64,000 bases of DNA from Phocaeicola fibrisolvens (lineage in GTDB: Bacteria; Bacteroidota; Bacteroidia; Bacteroidales; Bacteroidaceae), in NCBI RefSeq assembly GCF_025567125.1, contig NZ_JAOQJI010000014.1, positions 24,199-88,198 on the forward strand. Direction: 5' to 3'. Shown here piece by piece: positions 52,776 through 62,057 of this stretch; position 1 is the stretch's first letter; each line of letters opens with the position of its first letter. The notes beneath the pieces are model-generated. The model made no database searches, had not been told where the DNA came from, and saw only the letters and a program-made list of their open reading frames with translations. The position numbers and the translations under genes are program-made.

Positions 52776-53960
52776 TTAGTCGAATAGGCTTCTGAACTTC
52801 TTGAAGATTTTTTCTTTCAGGCTCATGTTCGGCTTGAAGTTCTCGGCTTCCTGCCATTTTTCGAGTGCCTGACGTTCTTCTTTGGTCAGTGTTTCCGGAA
52901 TGTAGACGCTGACATTGACCAGCAAGTCGCCTGTTCCCGTATTGTATCCGTAGTTGTTGATGTTCGGTAAGCCTTTACCCCGCAGGCGGAGTACCTTACC
53001 AGGCTGTGTACCCGGTTCTATCTTGATTTTGGCCTTTCCGTCGATGGTCGGGATTTCTACCGTACCTCCCAGGGCTGCGGTCGGAACGCTCAGCAGCAGG
53101 TTGTAAATCAGGTCGCTTTCGTCACGAATCAGTTCCGGATGCTTTTCTTCTTCAATCAAGACCAGCAGGTCGCCCGGCACTCCGTTGTGCTTTCCGGCAT
53201 TACCTTTTCCGTTGATGGTTACCTGCATGCCTTCAGCCACTCCGGCAGGAATCTTCACGGTGACTACTTCTTCACCGTACACGATGCCTTCGCCGCCGCA
53301 TTCCTTACATTTGTTCTTGATGATTTTTCCTTCACCTCCACATTGCGGACATACGGTCTGGGTCTGCATCATACCGAAAATACTCTGCTGTGTGCGGGTT
53401 ACGCTACCTGTTCCATGGCAGGTAGGACAGGTTTCCGTACCTCCGTCGCCTTCGGCACCCGTACCGTGACAGTGACTGCACTGCACATATTTCTTCAGTT
53501 TGAACTTCTTTTCTACTCCTGTAGAAATTTCTTTCAGGTTTAATTTGACTTTTACCCGCAGGTCGGAACCACGGAACTTACGCTGGCGTGGCTGACTGCT
53601 TCCGCCAAATCCGCTGCTGAATCCGCCAAAGCCTCCGTGTCCACCAAAAATATCACCGAACATAGAGAAGATATCGTCCATGGACATGCCTTGGCCATTG
53701 AATCCGCCGAATCCACTTCCGCCTCCGGCTGCACCGTCTACCCCTGCAAAACCAAACTGGTCATAACGTGCACGTTTGTCGGCATTGCTCAACACTTCGT
53801 AGGCTTCTGCTGCTTCCTTGAATTTCTCCTCTGCCTCCTTGTCGCCCGGGTTGCGGTCCGGGTGATACTGGATGGCTTTCTTTCGATACGCTTTCTTTAT
53901 TTCGTCTGCCGTGGCCGTTTTGGCAACTCCAAGCACTTCATAATAATCTCTTTTCGCCAT
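52776..53960 (-). CDS. dnaJ: Chaperone protein DnaJ
   Basis: The J-domain co-chaperone that activates DnaK ATPase and delivers unfolded clients. 394 residues. The J domain (1-70) has HPD at 33-35, followed by a Gly/Phe-rich segment (about 73-125) and the zinc-binding region with four CxxCxGxG-type repeats (CSHCHGTG, CPTCHGTG, CPQCGGEG, CKECGGEG). The two C-terminal beta domains follow (LRLRGKGLPN). It is 15 bases downstream of grpE and ends in a terminator. Confidence 0.98.
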   Translation of the reverse strand: MAKRDYYEVLGVAKTATADEIKKAYRKKAIQYHPDRNPGDKEAEEKFKEAAEAYEVLSNADKRARYDQFGFAGVDGAAGGGSGFGGFNGQGMSMDDIFSMFGDIFGGHGGFGGFSSGFGGSSQPRQRKFRGSDLRVKVKLNLKEISTGVEKKFKLKKYVQCSHCHGTGAEGDGGTETCPTCHGTGSVTRTQQSIFGMMQTQTVCPQCGGEGKIIKNKCKECGGEGIVYGEEVVTVKIPAGVAEGMQVTINGKGNAGKHNGVPGDLLVLIEEEKHPELIRDESDLIYNLLLSVPTAALGGTVEIPTIDGKAKIKIEPGTQPGKVLRLRGKGLPNINNYGYNTGTGDLLVNVSVYIPETLTKEERQALEKWQEAENFKPNMSLKEKIFKKFRSLFD

Positions 53961-53975
53961 GACTCTACCTGTTTA

Positions 53976-54593
53976 TTATTGGGCAACCACCACTTTGGCG
54001 TGACGGATGACTTTCTCGTTCAACTTGTATCCTGTTTGTACGCAGTCCAGCACTTTTCCTTTTTGGTCTTCACTGGAAGCCGGCACCAATGCGATGGCTT
54101 CGTGGAAATCAGTATCGAAGTCCTGACCGACAGGTTCTATCTTTTCCAAACCTTCCTGATGCAGGTTTTTCAGGAACTTCTGGTAAATCAGTTCTACCCC
54201 GTCGTAGATGGCCTTCACGTCTTCCGCTTTCTGCATGTTCTGCAGTGCGCGTTCCAAATCGTCCAGAATCGGCAGTACGGCGTTGATGGCCTTTTCACCA
54301 CCGTTCTTGATCAGTTCAGCCTTTTCCTTGATGGTACGTTTCCGGAAATTATCGAATTCTGCAGACAGGCGCAGGTATTTGTCTTTCTGCTCGTCGATTA
54401 CTTTCTGAGCTTCTTCCAATTCCTTTTCCAGCTTTTCTTCTGCAGTGAGTTCCTTCTTTTCTTCCCCTTCTTTCTGGGTTTCTTGCGTTTCCGCTTCTTG
54501 AGATTCAGCGGCAGTCTGCGCGTTTTCGGCAGTGTTCTGCTGTTGGTTCTTCAATTCTTCTTCCACGTTTGGGTTTTGATTTTTGTTACTCAT
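53976..54593 (-). CDS. grpE: Nucleotide exchange factor GrpE
   Basis: Releases ADP from DnaK and so drives the chaperone cycle. 205 residues. The N-terminal ~60 residues are low-complexity, rich in Gln, Glu and Asn. A long coiled coil (about 60-115, KLEKELEEAQKVIDEQKDKYLRL) leads to the beta domain with PVGQDFDTDFHEAIALVPA. It forms the operon grpE-dnaJ; dnaK is not in the window. Its promoter has a TGCCA-N3-TGACA element where a -33 box would be, which may be heat-responsive. Confidence 0.97.
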   Translation of the reverse strand: MSNKNQNPNVEEELKNQQQNTAENAQTAAESQEAETQETQKEGEEKKELTAEEKLEKELEEAQKVIDEQKDKYLRLSAEFDNFRKRTIKEKAELIKNGGEKAINAVLPILDDLERALQNMQKAEDVKAIYDGVELIYQKFLKNLHQEGLEKIEPVGQDFDTDFHEAIALVPASSEDQKGKVLDCVQTGYKLNEKVIRHAKVVVAQ

Positions 54594-54681
54594 ATCTTAA
54601 TGGTTTTTATTTCAGTTGAATGTTTTTGCTTTTTCACTAGCAAAATCTGTGCCTCAATCCGATTCTTGTGCGAATTGGCCG

Positions 54682-54711
54682 CAAAAATAATAAAAAACTG
54701 CCACACTGACA
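54682..54711 (-). promoter_or_regulatory. Promoter of grpE-dnaJ with a TGNCA-N3-TGNCA element
   Basis: On the minus strand TATTTTTG (54689-54682) is an exact -7 box about 90 bases before the grpE ATG. Nine bases further up lies TGTCA-GTG-TGGCA (54711-54699), where the -33 box is expected. It may be a regulator site or an alternative -33 element for stress genes. Inferred from position and from similar half-sites elsewhere in the window. Confidence 0.5.
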
Positions 54712-54833
54712 TGGAAAAAGGTAAGTTTCAGTTTCGGCCTCTCCTTTTTTCATTTCATCATCCCGAAAGGTCGGTTCAACCCTTGATTTGTCTGTTTCAC
54801 ACTTTTATGCATCTTTTAGAGGAAGCGAGGAAT

Positions 54834-54841
54834 TAATTTTG
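54834..54841 (+). promoter_or_regulatory. -7 promoter box of the metal efflux operon
   Basis: TAATTTTG, an exact TAnnTTTG match 28 bases before the ATG at 54870. Confidence 0.55.
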
Positions 54842-54869
54842 CTACCATCATCAATCAACACTCAAGAAA

Positions 54870-57800
54870 ATGTTTAAGAAAATAGTCCGTTTTTCAATTC
54901 GCAAAAAACTGTTTGTCGCCCTGACGACACTGTTTTTAATGATAGGGGGCATCTATTCCATGCTGACATTGCCCATTGATGCCGTGCCCGATATCACCAA
55001 TAATCAGGTGCAGATTGTCACGGTGTCGCCCACGTTGGCGCCTCAGGAGGTGGAACAGCTCATTACGTTCCCGATAGAGGTGGCCATGAGCAACATCATG
55101 AATGTACAGGAAATCCGTTCGGTGTCCCGTTTCGGACTTTCCGTGGTGACGGTCGTGTTCAAGGAAAGCGTGCCCACGCTGGATGCCCGTCAGCTGGTAA
55201 ATGAGCAGATACAGACCGTGGCTGGAGAGATTCCCTCCAATTTGGGGGTACCGGAAATGATGCCTATCACTACCGGGTTGGGCGAAATCTATCAGTATGT
55301 GCTGAAGGTGGCTCCCGGGTATGAAAAGAAGTACGATGCCATGGAGCTGCGTACCATCCAGGATTGGATTGTGAAACGCCAGCTTTCAGGTATTCCGGGT
55401 ATCGTGGAAATCAACAGCTTCGGAGGTTACCTGAAGCAGTATGAGGTAGCCGTCGACCCGGATGCCTTGTATTCGTTGAACATCACCATCAGTGATGTGT
55501 TCGATGCGCTGAGCCGCAACAACCAGAACACGGGAGGAAGCTATATAGAAAAGGTAAACCGGGCGTATTACATCCGTTCGGAGGGTATGATTTCCGATTT
55601 GAAAGACATTGAGCAGATTGTCGTGACCAACCGGGGCGGGATTCCCGTGCATGTGAGCGACATCGGAAAAGTACGCTATGGCGCTCCCAAGCGTTTCGGA
55701 GCCATGACCAAGGATGGAGAAGGTGAGTGCGTGGGAGGTATCGCCATGATGCTGAAAGGAGCCAACGCCAATGTGGTGACCCAGGAACTGGAGAAGCGGG
55801 TGGCCAAGGTACAGAAGATGCTGCCCGAGGGTATCAGCGTAGAACCGTACCTGAACCGTTCGGAATTGGTGAACCGTAACATTTCGACGGTCATCCGTAA
55901 CCTGGTGGAAGGAGCCATTATCGTGTTCCTCGTATTGATTGTGTTCCTGGGAAATGTACGTGCCGGACTGATTGTGGCGTCCGTCATTCCCTTGGCCATG
56001 CTCTTTGCCTTTATCCTGATGCGGGTATTCGGCGTGTCGGCCAACCTGATGAGTTTGGGGGCCATCGACTTTGGTATTGTGGTAGACGGTTCCATCGTGA
56101 TATTGGAAGGTATTCTGGCACACATCTATAGCAAGAAATGGATGGGCCGCACACTGAGCAAGCAGGAGATGAATGAGGAAGTGGAAAAAGGTGCCGGCAA
56201 TGTGGTGCGGAGCGCGACGTTTGCCGTACTGATTATTCTGATAGTGTTCTTCCCGATATTGACCTTGACGGGAATTGAAGGCAAGTACTTTACTCCGATG
56301 GCCAAGACCTTGGTGTTCTGTATCATCGGTGCCCTGTTGCTGTCGCTCACTTATGTGCCGATGGTGGCTTCGCTTTTCCTGAAACGTACCGTGGCTGTGA
56401 AGCCGACCTTGGCCGACCGTTTCTTCGAGAAGTTGAATCGTGTGTATCACCGTGCCTTGAATTTCTGTCTGGCCCATGTGTGGGGTACGTTGGCTTCGGC
56501 CTTTACCTTATTAATATTGTCCTTCTTGTTGTTCACCCGGTTGGGAGCCGAATTTATTCCGACACTCGACGAAGGCGACTTTGCCATGCAGATGACGCTT
56601 CCGGCAGGTAGTTCACTGAGCCGCAGTATCGAGGTGTCGCTTGCGGCCGAGAAGAAACTGAAGGAGGATTTTCCGGAAATCAAGCACGTGGTCGCCAAAA
56701 TCGGTACGGCTGAAGTACCTACCGACCCGATGGCCGTAGAGGATGCCGACGTGATGATTGTGATGAAGCCGTTCAGTGAATGGACTTCGGCCAGCAGCCG
56801 CGCGGAGATGGTGGAGAAGATGAAAAAGTCGCTGGAGTCGGTGAAGGGAGCCGAGTTCAATTTCAGCCAGCCCATCCAGTTGCGTTTCAATGAGCTGATG
56901 ACAGGAGCCAAAGCCGATATCGCCATCAAACTGTATGGAGAAGATATGGCCGAACTCTATGCTAAGGCCAAAGAGGCGGCCAAGTATGTGAAACAGGTGC
57001 CTGGAGCTTCCGATGTGTTGGTAGAGCAGGCCATGGGACTTCCGCAGTTGCTGGTGAAATACGACCGTGCTAAGATTGCCCGCTACGGCATCGACATAGA
57101 GGAACTGAATACGATTATCCGTACGGCCTACGCCGGAGAGACAGCCGGAGTGGTCTTTGAAAACGAACGTCGTTTCGACCTCGTACTGCGTCTGGATAAG
57201 GATAAGGTGCAAGACCTGAATATCGACAAACTGTTTGTCCGCACGAGCGAAGGCATCCAGATACCGGTCAGCGAGGTGGCTAGCATCGACCTGGAGAACG
57301 GGCCGTTGCAGATTAACCGTGATGCCACCAAACGACGGATTGTCATCGGTGTCAATGTGCGTGATGCCGACATCCAGCAGGTGGTGGAACAGATACGTAC
57401 TTCACTGGAGAAAAATGTCAAGCTGAAACCCGGTTATTACTGGGAATACGGCGGACAGTTTGAAAACCTGCAGAATGCCGTACGCACGTTGAGCATTGTG
57501 ATTCCGATTGCCCTGATGCTGATACTTTTGCTGTTGTTTTTCGCATTTAGAAGCGTAATTTATTCGTTAGTTGTTTTTTCTACCGTACCTTTGTCTCTGA
57601 TTGGAGGTATCGTAGCCTTGTGGTTGCGTGGACTCCCGTTCAGTATCTCGGCCGGTGTGGGATTTATCGCCCTGTTTGGTGTGGCCGTGCTGAATGGTAT
57701 CTTGATGATCAATCATTTTAATGATTTGCGAAAAGAAAAAACTTATACTATGTGTACGAATCGAATCATTGCAAAAGGATGTCCTCATCTGTTGAGACCG

Positions 57801-59210
57801 GTGTTCCTGACCGGACTGGTGGCTTCACTGGGCTTTGTGCCCATGGCGGTAGCTACCTCGGCCGGAGCCGAAGTACAACGCCCGCTGGCGACCGTAGTGA
57901 TTGGCGGACTGATTGTGTCTACCGTGCTGACCTTGATTGTCATTCCGGTGTTCTACCGGCTGGTAAATGTCATTGCCCATTTGTGGGGACGGAAAAGACA
58001 CCGTGCTCGGTTGGGCCGAAAAACCGGAATGACCTGTCTGCTGTTATTGCTGGCCGTATCTGCTTCCGCCGTGAATCCGACTCCTCAGAAGGCGATTTCG
58101 CTGGATGAGGCTTTGGAAATAGCCTTGCAGAATCACCCACGGTTGAAGATGGCCAATGCGGAAATCGAACGGAGCCGGGCAGCCCGTGGAGAAGTGTGGG
58201 ACGGGGGTAACACTTCGTTCAGCTACTCCTGGGGGCAGTTGAACGGGGAATACCGGAAAGATAACGAACTGTCGGTAGAACAGTCGCTCGGTTCCTTGCT
58301 GACTCCTTTTTATAAGAATGCCTTGGTCAATGCACAGGTGACCACCGGCAGTAACTACCGCGACATGGTGAAGAAAGAAATTGTGGCCGAAGTGAAACGG
58401 GCGTGGGTGTACTATCAATATGCTCTCCATTTGTATCGTTTGTATGGAGAGCAGGAGGAGCTGGCCCTGAAGCTGCGTGAAAGCGGGGAACTGCGTTATC
58501 AGCAGGGAGATATTGACCAGACACAACGGAACATGATTGCCACGCTGGCAGCGGATCTTCACACCCGCAGCCTGCAGGCACGGGAGGAAGTGGAGCTGGC
58601 TTCCCGTCGTTTTGCGTGGGCCTGCTATGCCGGTGCGCCGGTAGTGCCCAATGACAGTTCGCTGGCCGTACTTCCGCTCTCTTTGCAGGACCGTACGCTT
58701 TCGGCAGCCCATCTGAACTATTTTGCCAGTCAGGTACAGGAAAAGAAATCGGAACTCCGCATTGAACGCAGCAAGTTTTTCCCGGAGTTCTCACTGGGGT
58801 ATGTGCGTCAGAAAATCGCCCCGCTGAACGGATTGAACTCGTGGATGGTGGGCGTGTCTTTCCCCATTCTGTTCTTCCCCCAGCGCAGCCGCAGCAAGCA
58901 GGCCAAGGTGAACCTGCAGATTGCAGAATGGCAGGCTGAGCAGAACCGGGTACAGTTGAACAACCAGGTGGAAGAGCTTTTCCGCCGTGCCCGCCAGCAG
59001 CAGGAGAGTCTGGATTATTATTCCAAGGCTGCCTTGAAAGAGGCAGAAGCCTTGCAGGAAAGTGCCCTGCTGAAGTTCAAGGAAAGTGAAATCAATATCA
59101 CGGACTTCGTGCAGAGCCTGAACGCTTCACGCGACATCCGCCGGAGTTACATTGAAACGGTATATGCCTATAACGTATCCGTACTGGAAATCGAATTATA
59201 CACTGAATAA
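54870..59210 (+). CDS. Heavy-metal RND efflux pump (CusA/CzcA family) fused to a TolC-like outer membrane channel
   Basis: A 1446-residue protein in two parts. Residues 1 to ~1045 are a complete CusA/CzcA pump with 12 spans and two periplasmic loops (IRKKLFVALTTLFLMIGG first). The proton-relay motif DFGIVVDGSIVILE lies near 400-413, and MTGAKADIAIKLYGED in the second loop. Residues ~1054-1070 (MTCLLLLLAVSASA) resemble an internal signal peptide. From ~1075 to the end are two TolC/OprM repeats (ISLDEALEIALQNHPRLKMA, then the coiled-coil halves). One chain would thus carry both the inner-membrane pump and the outer-membrane channel, cleaved or not. Such fusions occur in Bacteroidetes. Metal (Cu/Ag versus Zn/Co) cannot be told. 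It is first in an operon with an adaptor and a two-component system. Confidence 0.93.
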   Translation: MFKKIVRFSIRKKLFVALTTLFLMIGGIYSMLTLPIDAVPDITNNQVQIVTVSPTLAPQEVEQLITFPIEVAMSNIMNVQEIRSVSRFGLSVVTVVFKESVPTLDARQLVNEQIQTVAGEIPSNLGVPEMMPITTGLGEIYQYVLKVAPGYEKKYDAMELRTIQDWIVKRQLSGIPGIVEINSFGGYLKQYEVAVDPDALYSLNITISDVFDALSRNNQNTGGSYIEKVNRAYYIRSEGMISDLKDIEQIVVTNRGGIPVHVSDIGKVRYGAPKRFGAMTKDGEGECVGGIAMMLKGANANVVTQELEKRVAKVQKMLPEGISVEPYLNRSELVNRNISTVIRNLVEGAIIVFLVLIVFLGNVRAGLIVASVIPLAMLFAFILMRVFGVSANLMSLGAIDFGIVVDGSIVILEGILAHIYSKKWMGRTLSKQEMNEEVEKGAGNVVRSATFAVLIILIVFFPILTLTGIEGKYFTPMAKTLVFCIIGALLLSLTYVPMVASLFLKRTVAVKPTLADRFFEKLNRVYHRALNFCLAHVWGTLASAFTLLILSFLLFTRLGAEFIPTLDEGDFAMQMTLPAGSSLSRSIEVSLAAEKKLKEDFPEIKHVVAKIGTAEVPTDPMAVEDADVMIVMKPFSEWTSASSRAEMVEKMKKSLESVKGAEFNFSQPIQLRFNELMTGAKADIAIKLYGEDMAELYAKAKEAAKYVKQVPGASDVLVEQAMGLPQLLVKYDRAKIARYGIDIEELNTIIRTAYAGETAGVVFENERRFDLVLRLDKDKVQDLNIDKLFVRTSEGIQIPVSEVASIDLENGPLQINRDATKRRIVIGVNVRDADIQQVVEQIRTSLEKNVKLKPGYYWEYGGQFENLQNAVRTLSIVIPIALMLILLLLFFAFRSVIYSLVVFSTVPLSLIGGIVALWLRGLPFSISAGVGFIALFGVAVLNGILMINHFNDLRKEKTYTMCTNRIIAKGCPHLLRPVFLTGLVASLGFVPMAVATSAGAEVQRPLATVVIGGLIVSTVLTLIVIPVFYRLVNVIAHLWGRKRHRARLGRKTGMTCLLLLLAVSASAVNPTPQKAISLDEALEIALQNHPRLKMANAEIERSRAARGEVWDGGNTSFSYSWGQLNGEYRKDNELSVEQSLGSLLTPFYKNALVNAQVTTGSNYRDMVKKEIVAEVKRAWVYYQYALHLYRLYGEQEELALKLRESGELRYQQGDIDQTQRNMIATLAADLHTRSLQAREEVELASRRFAWACYAGAPVVPNDSSLAVLPLSLQDRTLSAAHLNYFASQVQEKKSELRIERSKFFPEFSLGYVRQKIAPLNGLNSWMVGVSFPILFFPQRSRSKQAKVNLQIAEWQAEQNRVQLNNQVEELFRRARQQQESLDYYSKAALKEAEALQESALLKFKESEINITDFVQSLNASRDIRRSYIETVYAYNVSVLEIELYTE

Positions 59211-59230
59211 AAAATAAAAAGCATAACAAG

Positions 59231-60148
59231 ATGAAACAGATACTTTTTTTCTCAGCCTTATGGTGTGCACTGGCTTTCACGGCTTGCGGGGGAGGTGCAT
59301 CCGAACAAACAACCGATGAAGCAGCCGGCACACAGTCGGCACAGGCCGACAGTCTTTCAGCCTCGGCCGACAGCGTGGAAGTGGACGGGGTTTCTGGAGC
59401 GACCCAGGTGGCCAATGCACCGTCTTTCAACGGCATCCTGATGGTACCTCCGCAGCAGCATGCCACCATTACCTTGAGCATGGGAGGCGCTGTACACAGC
59501 GTGGCTTTCCTTCCGGGCAGCTACGTACAGAAGAACCAAGTAATTCTGACATTGGAAAATCCGGACTTCATCGCCTTGCAGCAGACCTGGCTGGATGCAG
59601 CCGCACAAGTGGAATTTCTGGAAAAAGAATATCTCCGCCAGAAGAACCTGGCTTCGCACGAGGCCGCTTCACAGAAACAGATGCAGCAGAGCAAGTCGGA
59701 CTATCTCTCCATGAAGAGCCGGTTGGATGCGGCGGCTGCCCAGTTGCAGATTCTGGGTATGGATACCCGTCATTTGCAGACGCAGGGCATTCATCCTTAT
59801 TTGGAGATAAAAGCTCCGCTGAGCGGATATGTGACGAACATGAACGTCAATCTGGGAAAATATTTCAATGTGGGTGAACCTGTATGTGATGTGATTGACA
59901 AGCAGGCACTGATGTTGCAGCTGACTGCTTACGAGAAAGATTTGGACGATTTGAAGGTGGGCGACCAGATTGAGTTTCGTGTGAACGGCATGGGAAACAA
60001 GACTTTTGAAGCCGTGTTGGTTTCCATCGACCAGATGGTGGACAGCACCAACCGCTCCATCAAGGTGTATGCCCGTGTGTTGCATCCGCTGAAAGATTTC
60101 CGTCCCGGAATGTATGTATCAGCCCGTAAGGCTCCCCAAAAATCTTGA
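59231..60148 (+). CDS. Periplasmic adaptor lipoprotein of the RND pump (CusB/CzcB type)
   Basis: A 305-residue membrane-fusion protein that links the RND pump to its channel. The signal peptide ends at a lipobox (ALAFTAC, Cys near 19). A Ser/Ala/Asp-rich linker follows to ~55. Then come the barrel-sandwich half (LSMGGAVHSVAFLPGSYVQKNQVILTLENPD), an alpha hairpin (about 115-165), the second half (IKAPLSGYVTNMNVNLGKYF) and a beta barrel. At 305 residues it is shorter than CusB (~400); the hairpin is short and the C-terminal membrane-proximal domain is missing, as in other Bacteroidetes adaptors. It is 20 bases downstream of the pump gene. Confidence 0.9.
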   Translation: MKQILFFSALWCALAFTACGGGASEQTTDEAAGTQSAQADSLSASADSVEVDGVSGATQVANAPSFNGILMVPPQQHATITLSMGGAVHSVAFLPGSYVQKNQVILTLENPDFIALQQTWLDAAAQVEFLEKEYLRQKNLASHEAASQKQMQQSKSDYLSMKSRLDAAAAQLQILGMDTRHLQTQGIHPYLEIKAPLSGYVTNMNVNLGKYFNVGEPVCDVIDKQALMLQLTAYEKDLDDLKVGDQIEFRVNGMGNKTFEAVLVSIDQMVDSTNRSIKVYARVLHPLKDFRPGMYVSARKAPQKS

Positions 60149-60157
60149 TTGTGACGC

Positions 60158-61201
60158 ATGAAGCGAATCGTGAACAATAAATATCTGCTGGTAGTGAATG
60201 CCATCGCCATCATGGTGGCATTCCTTACGCATTTCCCGGAACTGATTACCTTGTCGAATCCGTATTCGGCCGACGGGCTTTCGTTTCCGGGTATGCACTG
60301 GGCAGATGTGGGCAATGAGGTGCTGTTTACGTATGTTTCCTTGTTGTTGCTTTTCTTCCTGAACGAGGCCGTGTTCCATTTCAACAGTGACATGGTTTCC
60401 ATCGGGTGGAAGAAGATGCTCTGCGCGTTTGTGCTCACGTGGATTGCGAGCAATCTGCTTGGAAAGTTTTTCGTCTACTTGCACCAGCATTTCGACATTC
60501 CGGCCATTGATGCCATGCTTCACCATTATCTCCATCCTTTACGGGATTTCCTGATTACCTGCATTGTGACGGGAAGCTGTTATTTTTTTCATCAGAACCG
60601 GAAAAGCCGCAAGATGTTGCTCGAAAACCAGCAGTTGCGCACGGAAAACATCATCAACCAGTATGAAGCCCTGAAGAGCCAGCTGAATCCGCACATGTTG
60701 TTCAATTCGCTGAACACCTTGTATCTGCTCATTCGCGAATCGCCCGACAAGGCCCGTCATTACCTGGAGGAGCTGTCGAAGGTGATGCGTTACACCTTGC
60801 AGGACAATGAGTCGCATTCTGTAACCCTGCGGGAGGAGATGGAATATGTGAGGTCATATATGTATCTACTGCAGGTGCGTTACGAAGAGAATCTGCAGTT
60901 TGACATCCGGATTTCGCCGGAGCTGCTTTCCCGCAAGCTGCCTCCCATGGCTCTTCAGCTATTGATAGAGAATGCCGTGAAGCACAATGAAATCAGTAAC
61001 CGCCGTCCGCTGACGGTGCTGGTAAAGGCGGAAGGCGATACGGTGGAGGTGAGCAACCCGTTGCAACCCAAGCGGGGTGGGGCGGCCGGAATGGGAATCG
61101 GACTGGCCAACCTGGCCAAACGTTACCAGTTGCTGTATAAAAAAGAGGTTTCCGTACAGGAAGAGAACAACCGTTTTACTGTGATTTTGCCTTTGATTTG
61201 A
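60158..61201 (+). CDS. LytS/YehU-type sensor histidine kinase
   Basis: A 347-residue membrane kinase of the His_kinase (PF06580) type. The N-terminal ~145 residues have four predicted spans and no large sensor domain. A coiled coil leads to the phospho-acceptor His179 in QLNPHMLFNSLN. The ATP-binding part has LLIENAVKHNEI (N box) and GMGIGLANLAKRY (G box). It would phosphorylate the LytTR regulator encoded one base downstream. It starts 9 bases after the adaptor gene, so the efflux operon and its probable regulators are one transcript. The signal, metal or envelope stress, is inferred. Confidence 0.92.
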   Translation: MKRIVNNKYLLVVNAIAIMVAFLTHFPELITLSNPYSADGLSFPGMHWADVGNEVLFTYVSLLLLFFLNEAVFHFNSDMVSIGWKKMLCAFVLTWIASNLLGKFFVYLHQHFDIPAIDAMLHHYLHPLRDFLITCIVTGSCYFFHQNRKSRKMLLENQQLRTENIINQYEALKSQLNPHMLFNSLNTLYLLIRESPDKARHYLEELSKVMRYTLQDNESHSVTLREEMEYVRSYMYLLQVRYEENLQFDIRISPELLSRKLPPMALQLLIENAVKHNEISNRRPLTVLVKAEGDTVEVSNPLQPKRGGAAGMGIGLANLAKRYQLLYKKEVSVQEENNRFTVILPLI

Positions 61202-61202
61202 A

Positions 61203-61961
61203 ATGAAAACACTGATTATAGAAGATGAGAAAGCGGCTTTGCGCAACCTGAAGGCCGTGATGCAGGAAGTAGACACCGATTTTGAAATCGTCGGGGAGGT
61301 GGACAGCATTTTCGACGGAGTGGAATGGTTTCGTATGCATCCCATGCCGGAGCTGGTGTTTATGGACATCCATTTGGCCGACGGCTCAGCCTTCGACATT
61401 TGTGCACAGGTGGACATCACCTGTCCGATTATCTTTACCACGGCCTACGATGAATATGCATTGCGGGCGTTCAAGGTGAACAGCGTGGCCTATCTGCTCA
61501 AGCCCATCAGCCGTACTGACTTGCAGGAGGCCATGCACAAGCTGGAACTGTTGGGCGGACAGCCGAAGGAGGAGAAACAGCCCGACCTGTCGGATATTAT
61601 CCGTAGCCTGAAAAAGGAGGAAAGCTACAAGACCCATTTTCTGGTGCCGGTGAAGGGCGACAAATTCCTGCCGGTATCGGTCGATTCCATCCAGTATTTC
61701 TATATTTCCAACGGGCTGGTCAAGGCTGTCGACGGAGACGGGAAGGAGTTTGTGTTCTCGCAGTCGCTCGACGAGCTGGCCGAACTGCTCAACCCGCACG
61801 ATTTCTTCCGGGCCAACCGTCAGTTTATCGTATCGCGGAAGGCCGTATCCGACATCAGTCTGTGGTTCAACGGACGGTTGGCCATCAACTTGAAAGTGCC
61901 GGTGCCCGAGAAAATCATCATCAGCAAGGCCAAGGCTTCGGAACTGAAGGACTGGTTCTGA
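61203..61961 (+). CDS. LytTR-family response regulator
   Basis: A 252-residue DNA-binding regulator. The receiver domain is 1-120, with acidic residues near 8-9 (IEDEKA), the phospho-acceptor Asp55 (VFMDIHLADGS), Thr near 82 (FTTAYDEYA) and Lys near 101 (LLKPIS). The LytTR domain is about 145-250 (FLVPVKGDKFLPVSVDSIQYF, NPHDFFRANRQFIVS, NLKVPVPEKIIISK). LytTR proteins bind two direct repeats, often near their own promoter; I did not find a convincing repeat before 54870. It is paired with the kinase gene directly before it and is last in the efflux operon. Confidence 0.94.
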   Translation: MKTLIIEDEKAALRNLKAVMQEVDTDFEIVGEVDSIFDGVEWFRMHPMPELVFMDIHLADGSAFDICAQVDITCPIIFTTAYDEYALRAFKVNSVAYLLKPISRTDLQEAMHKLELLGGQPKEEKQPDLSDIIRSLKKEESYKTHFLVPVKGDKFLPVSVDSIQYFYISNGLVKAVDGDGKEFVFSQSLDELAELLNPHDFFRANRQFIVSRKAVSDISLWFNGRLAINLKVPVPEKIIISKAKASELKDWF

Positions 61962-62017
61962 ACAGAAAGGGAGAAACGCTTCGTGGTTTTTCCCTTTATT
62001 TTTTCGGTGGAAATCCG

Positions 62018-62025
62018 TATCTTTG
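62018..62025 (+). promoter_or_regulatory. -7 promoter box of the ABC-F gene at 62058
   Basis: TATCTTTG, an exact TAnnTTTG match 32 bases before the ATG. Confidence 0.65.
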
Positions 62026-62057
62026 CCGCATAATTCAAAAAAAGGTAGAAAAAACAG

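Noticed and set aside
55386..56477. A 363-residue open frame opposite the RND pump gene
   Set aside because: Antisense shadow, His/Gln-rich and without features.
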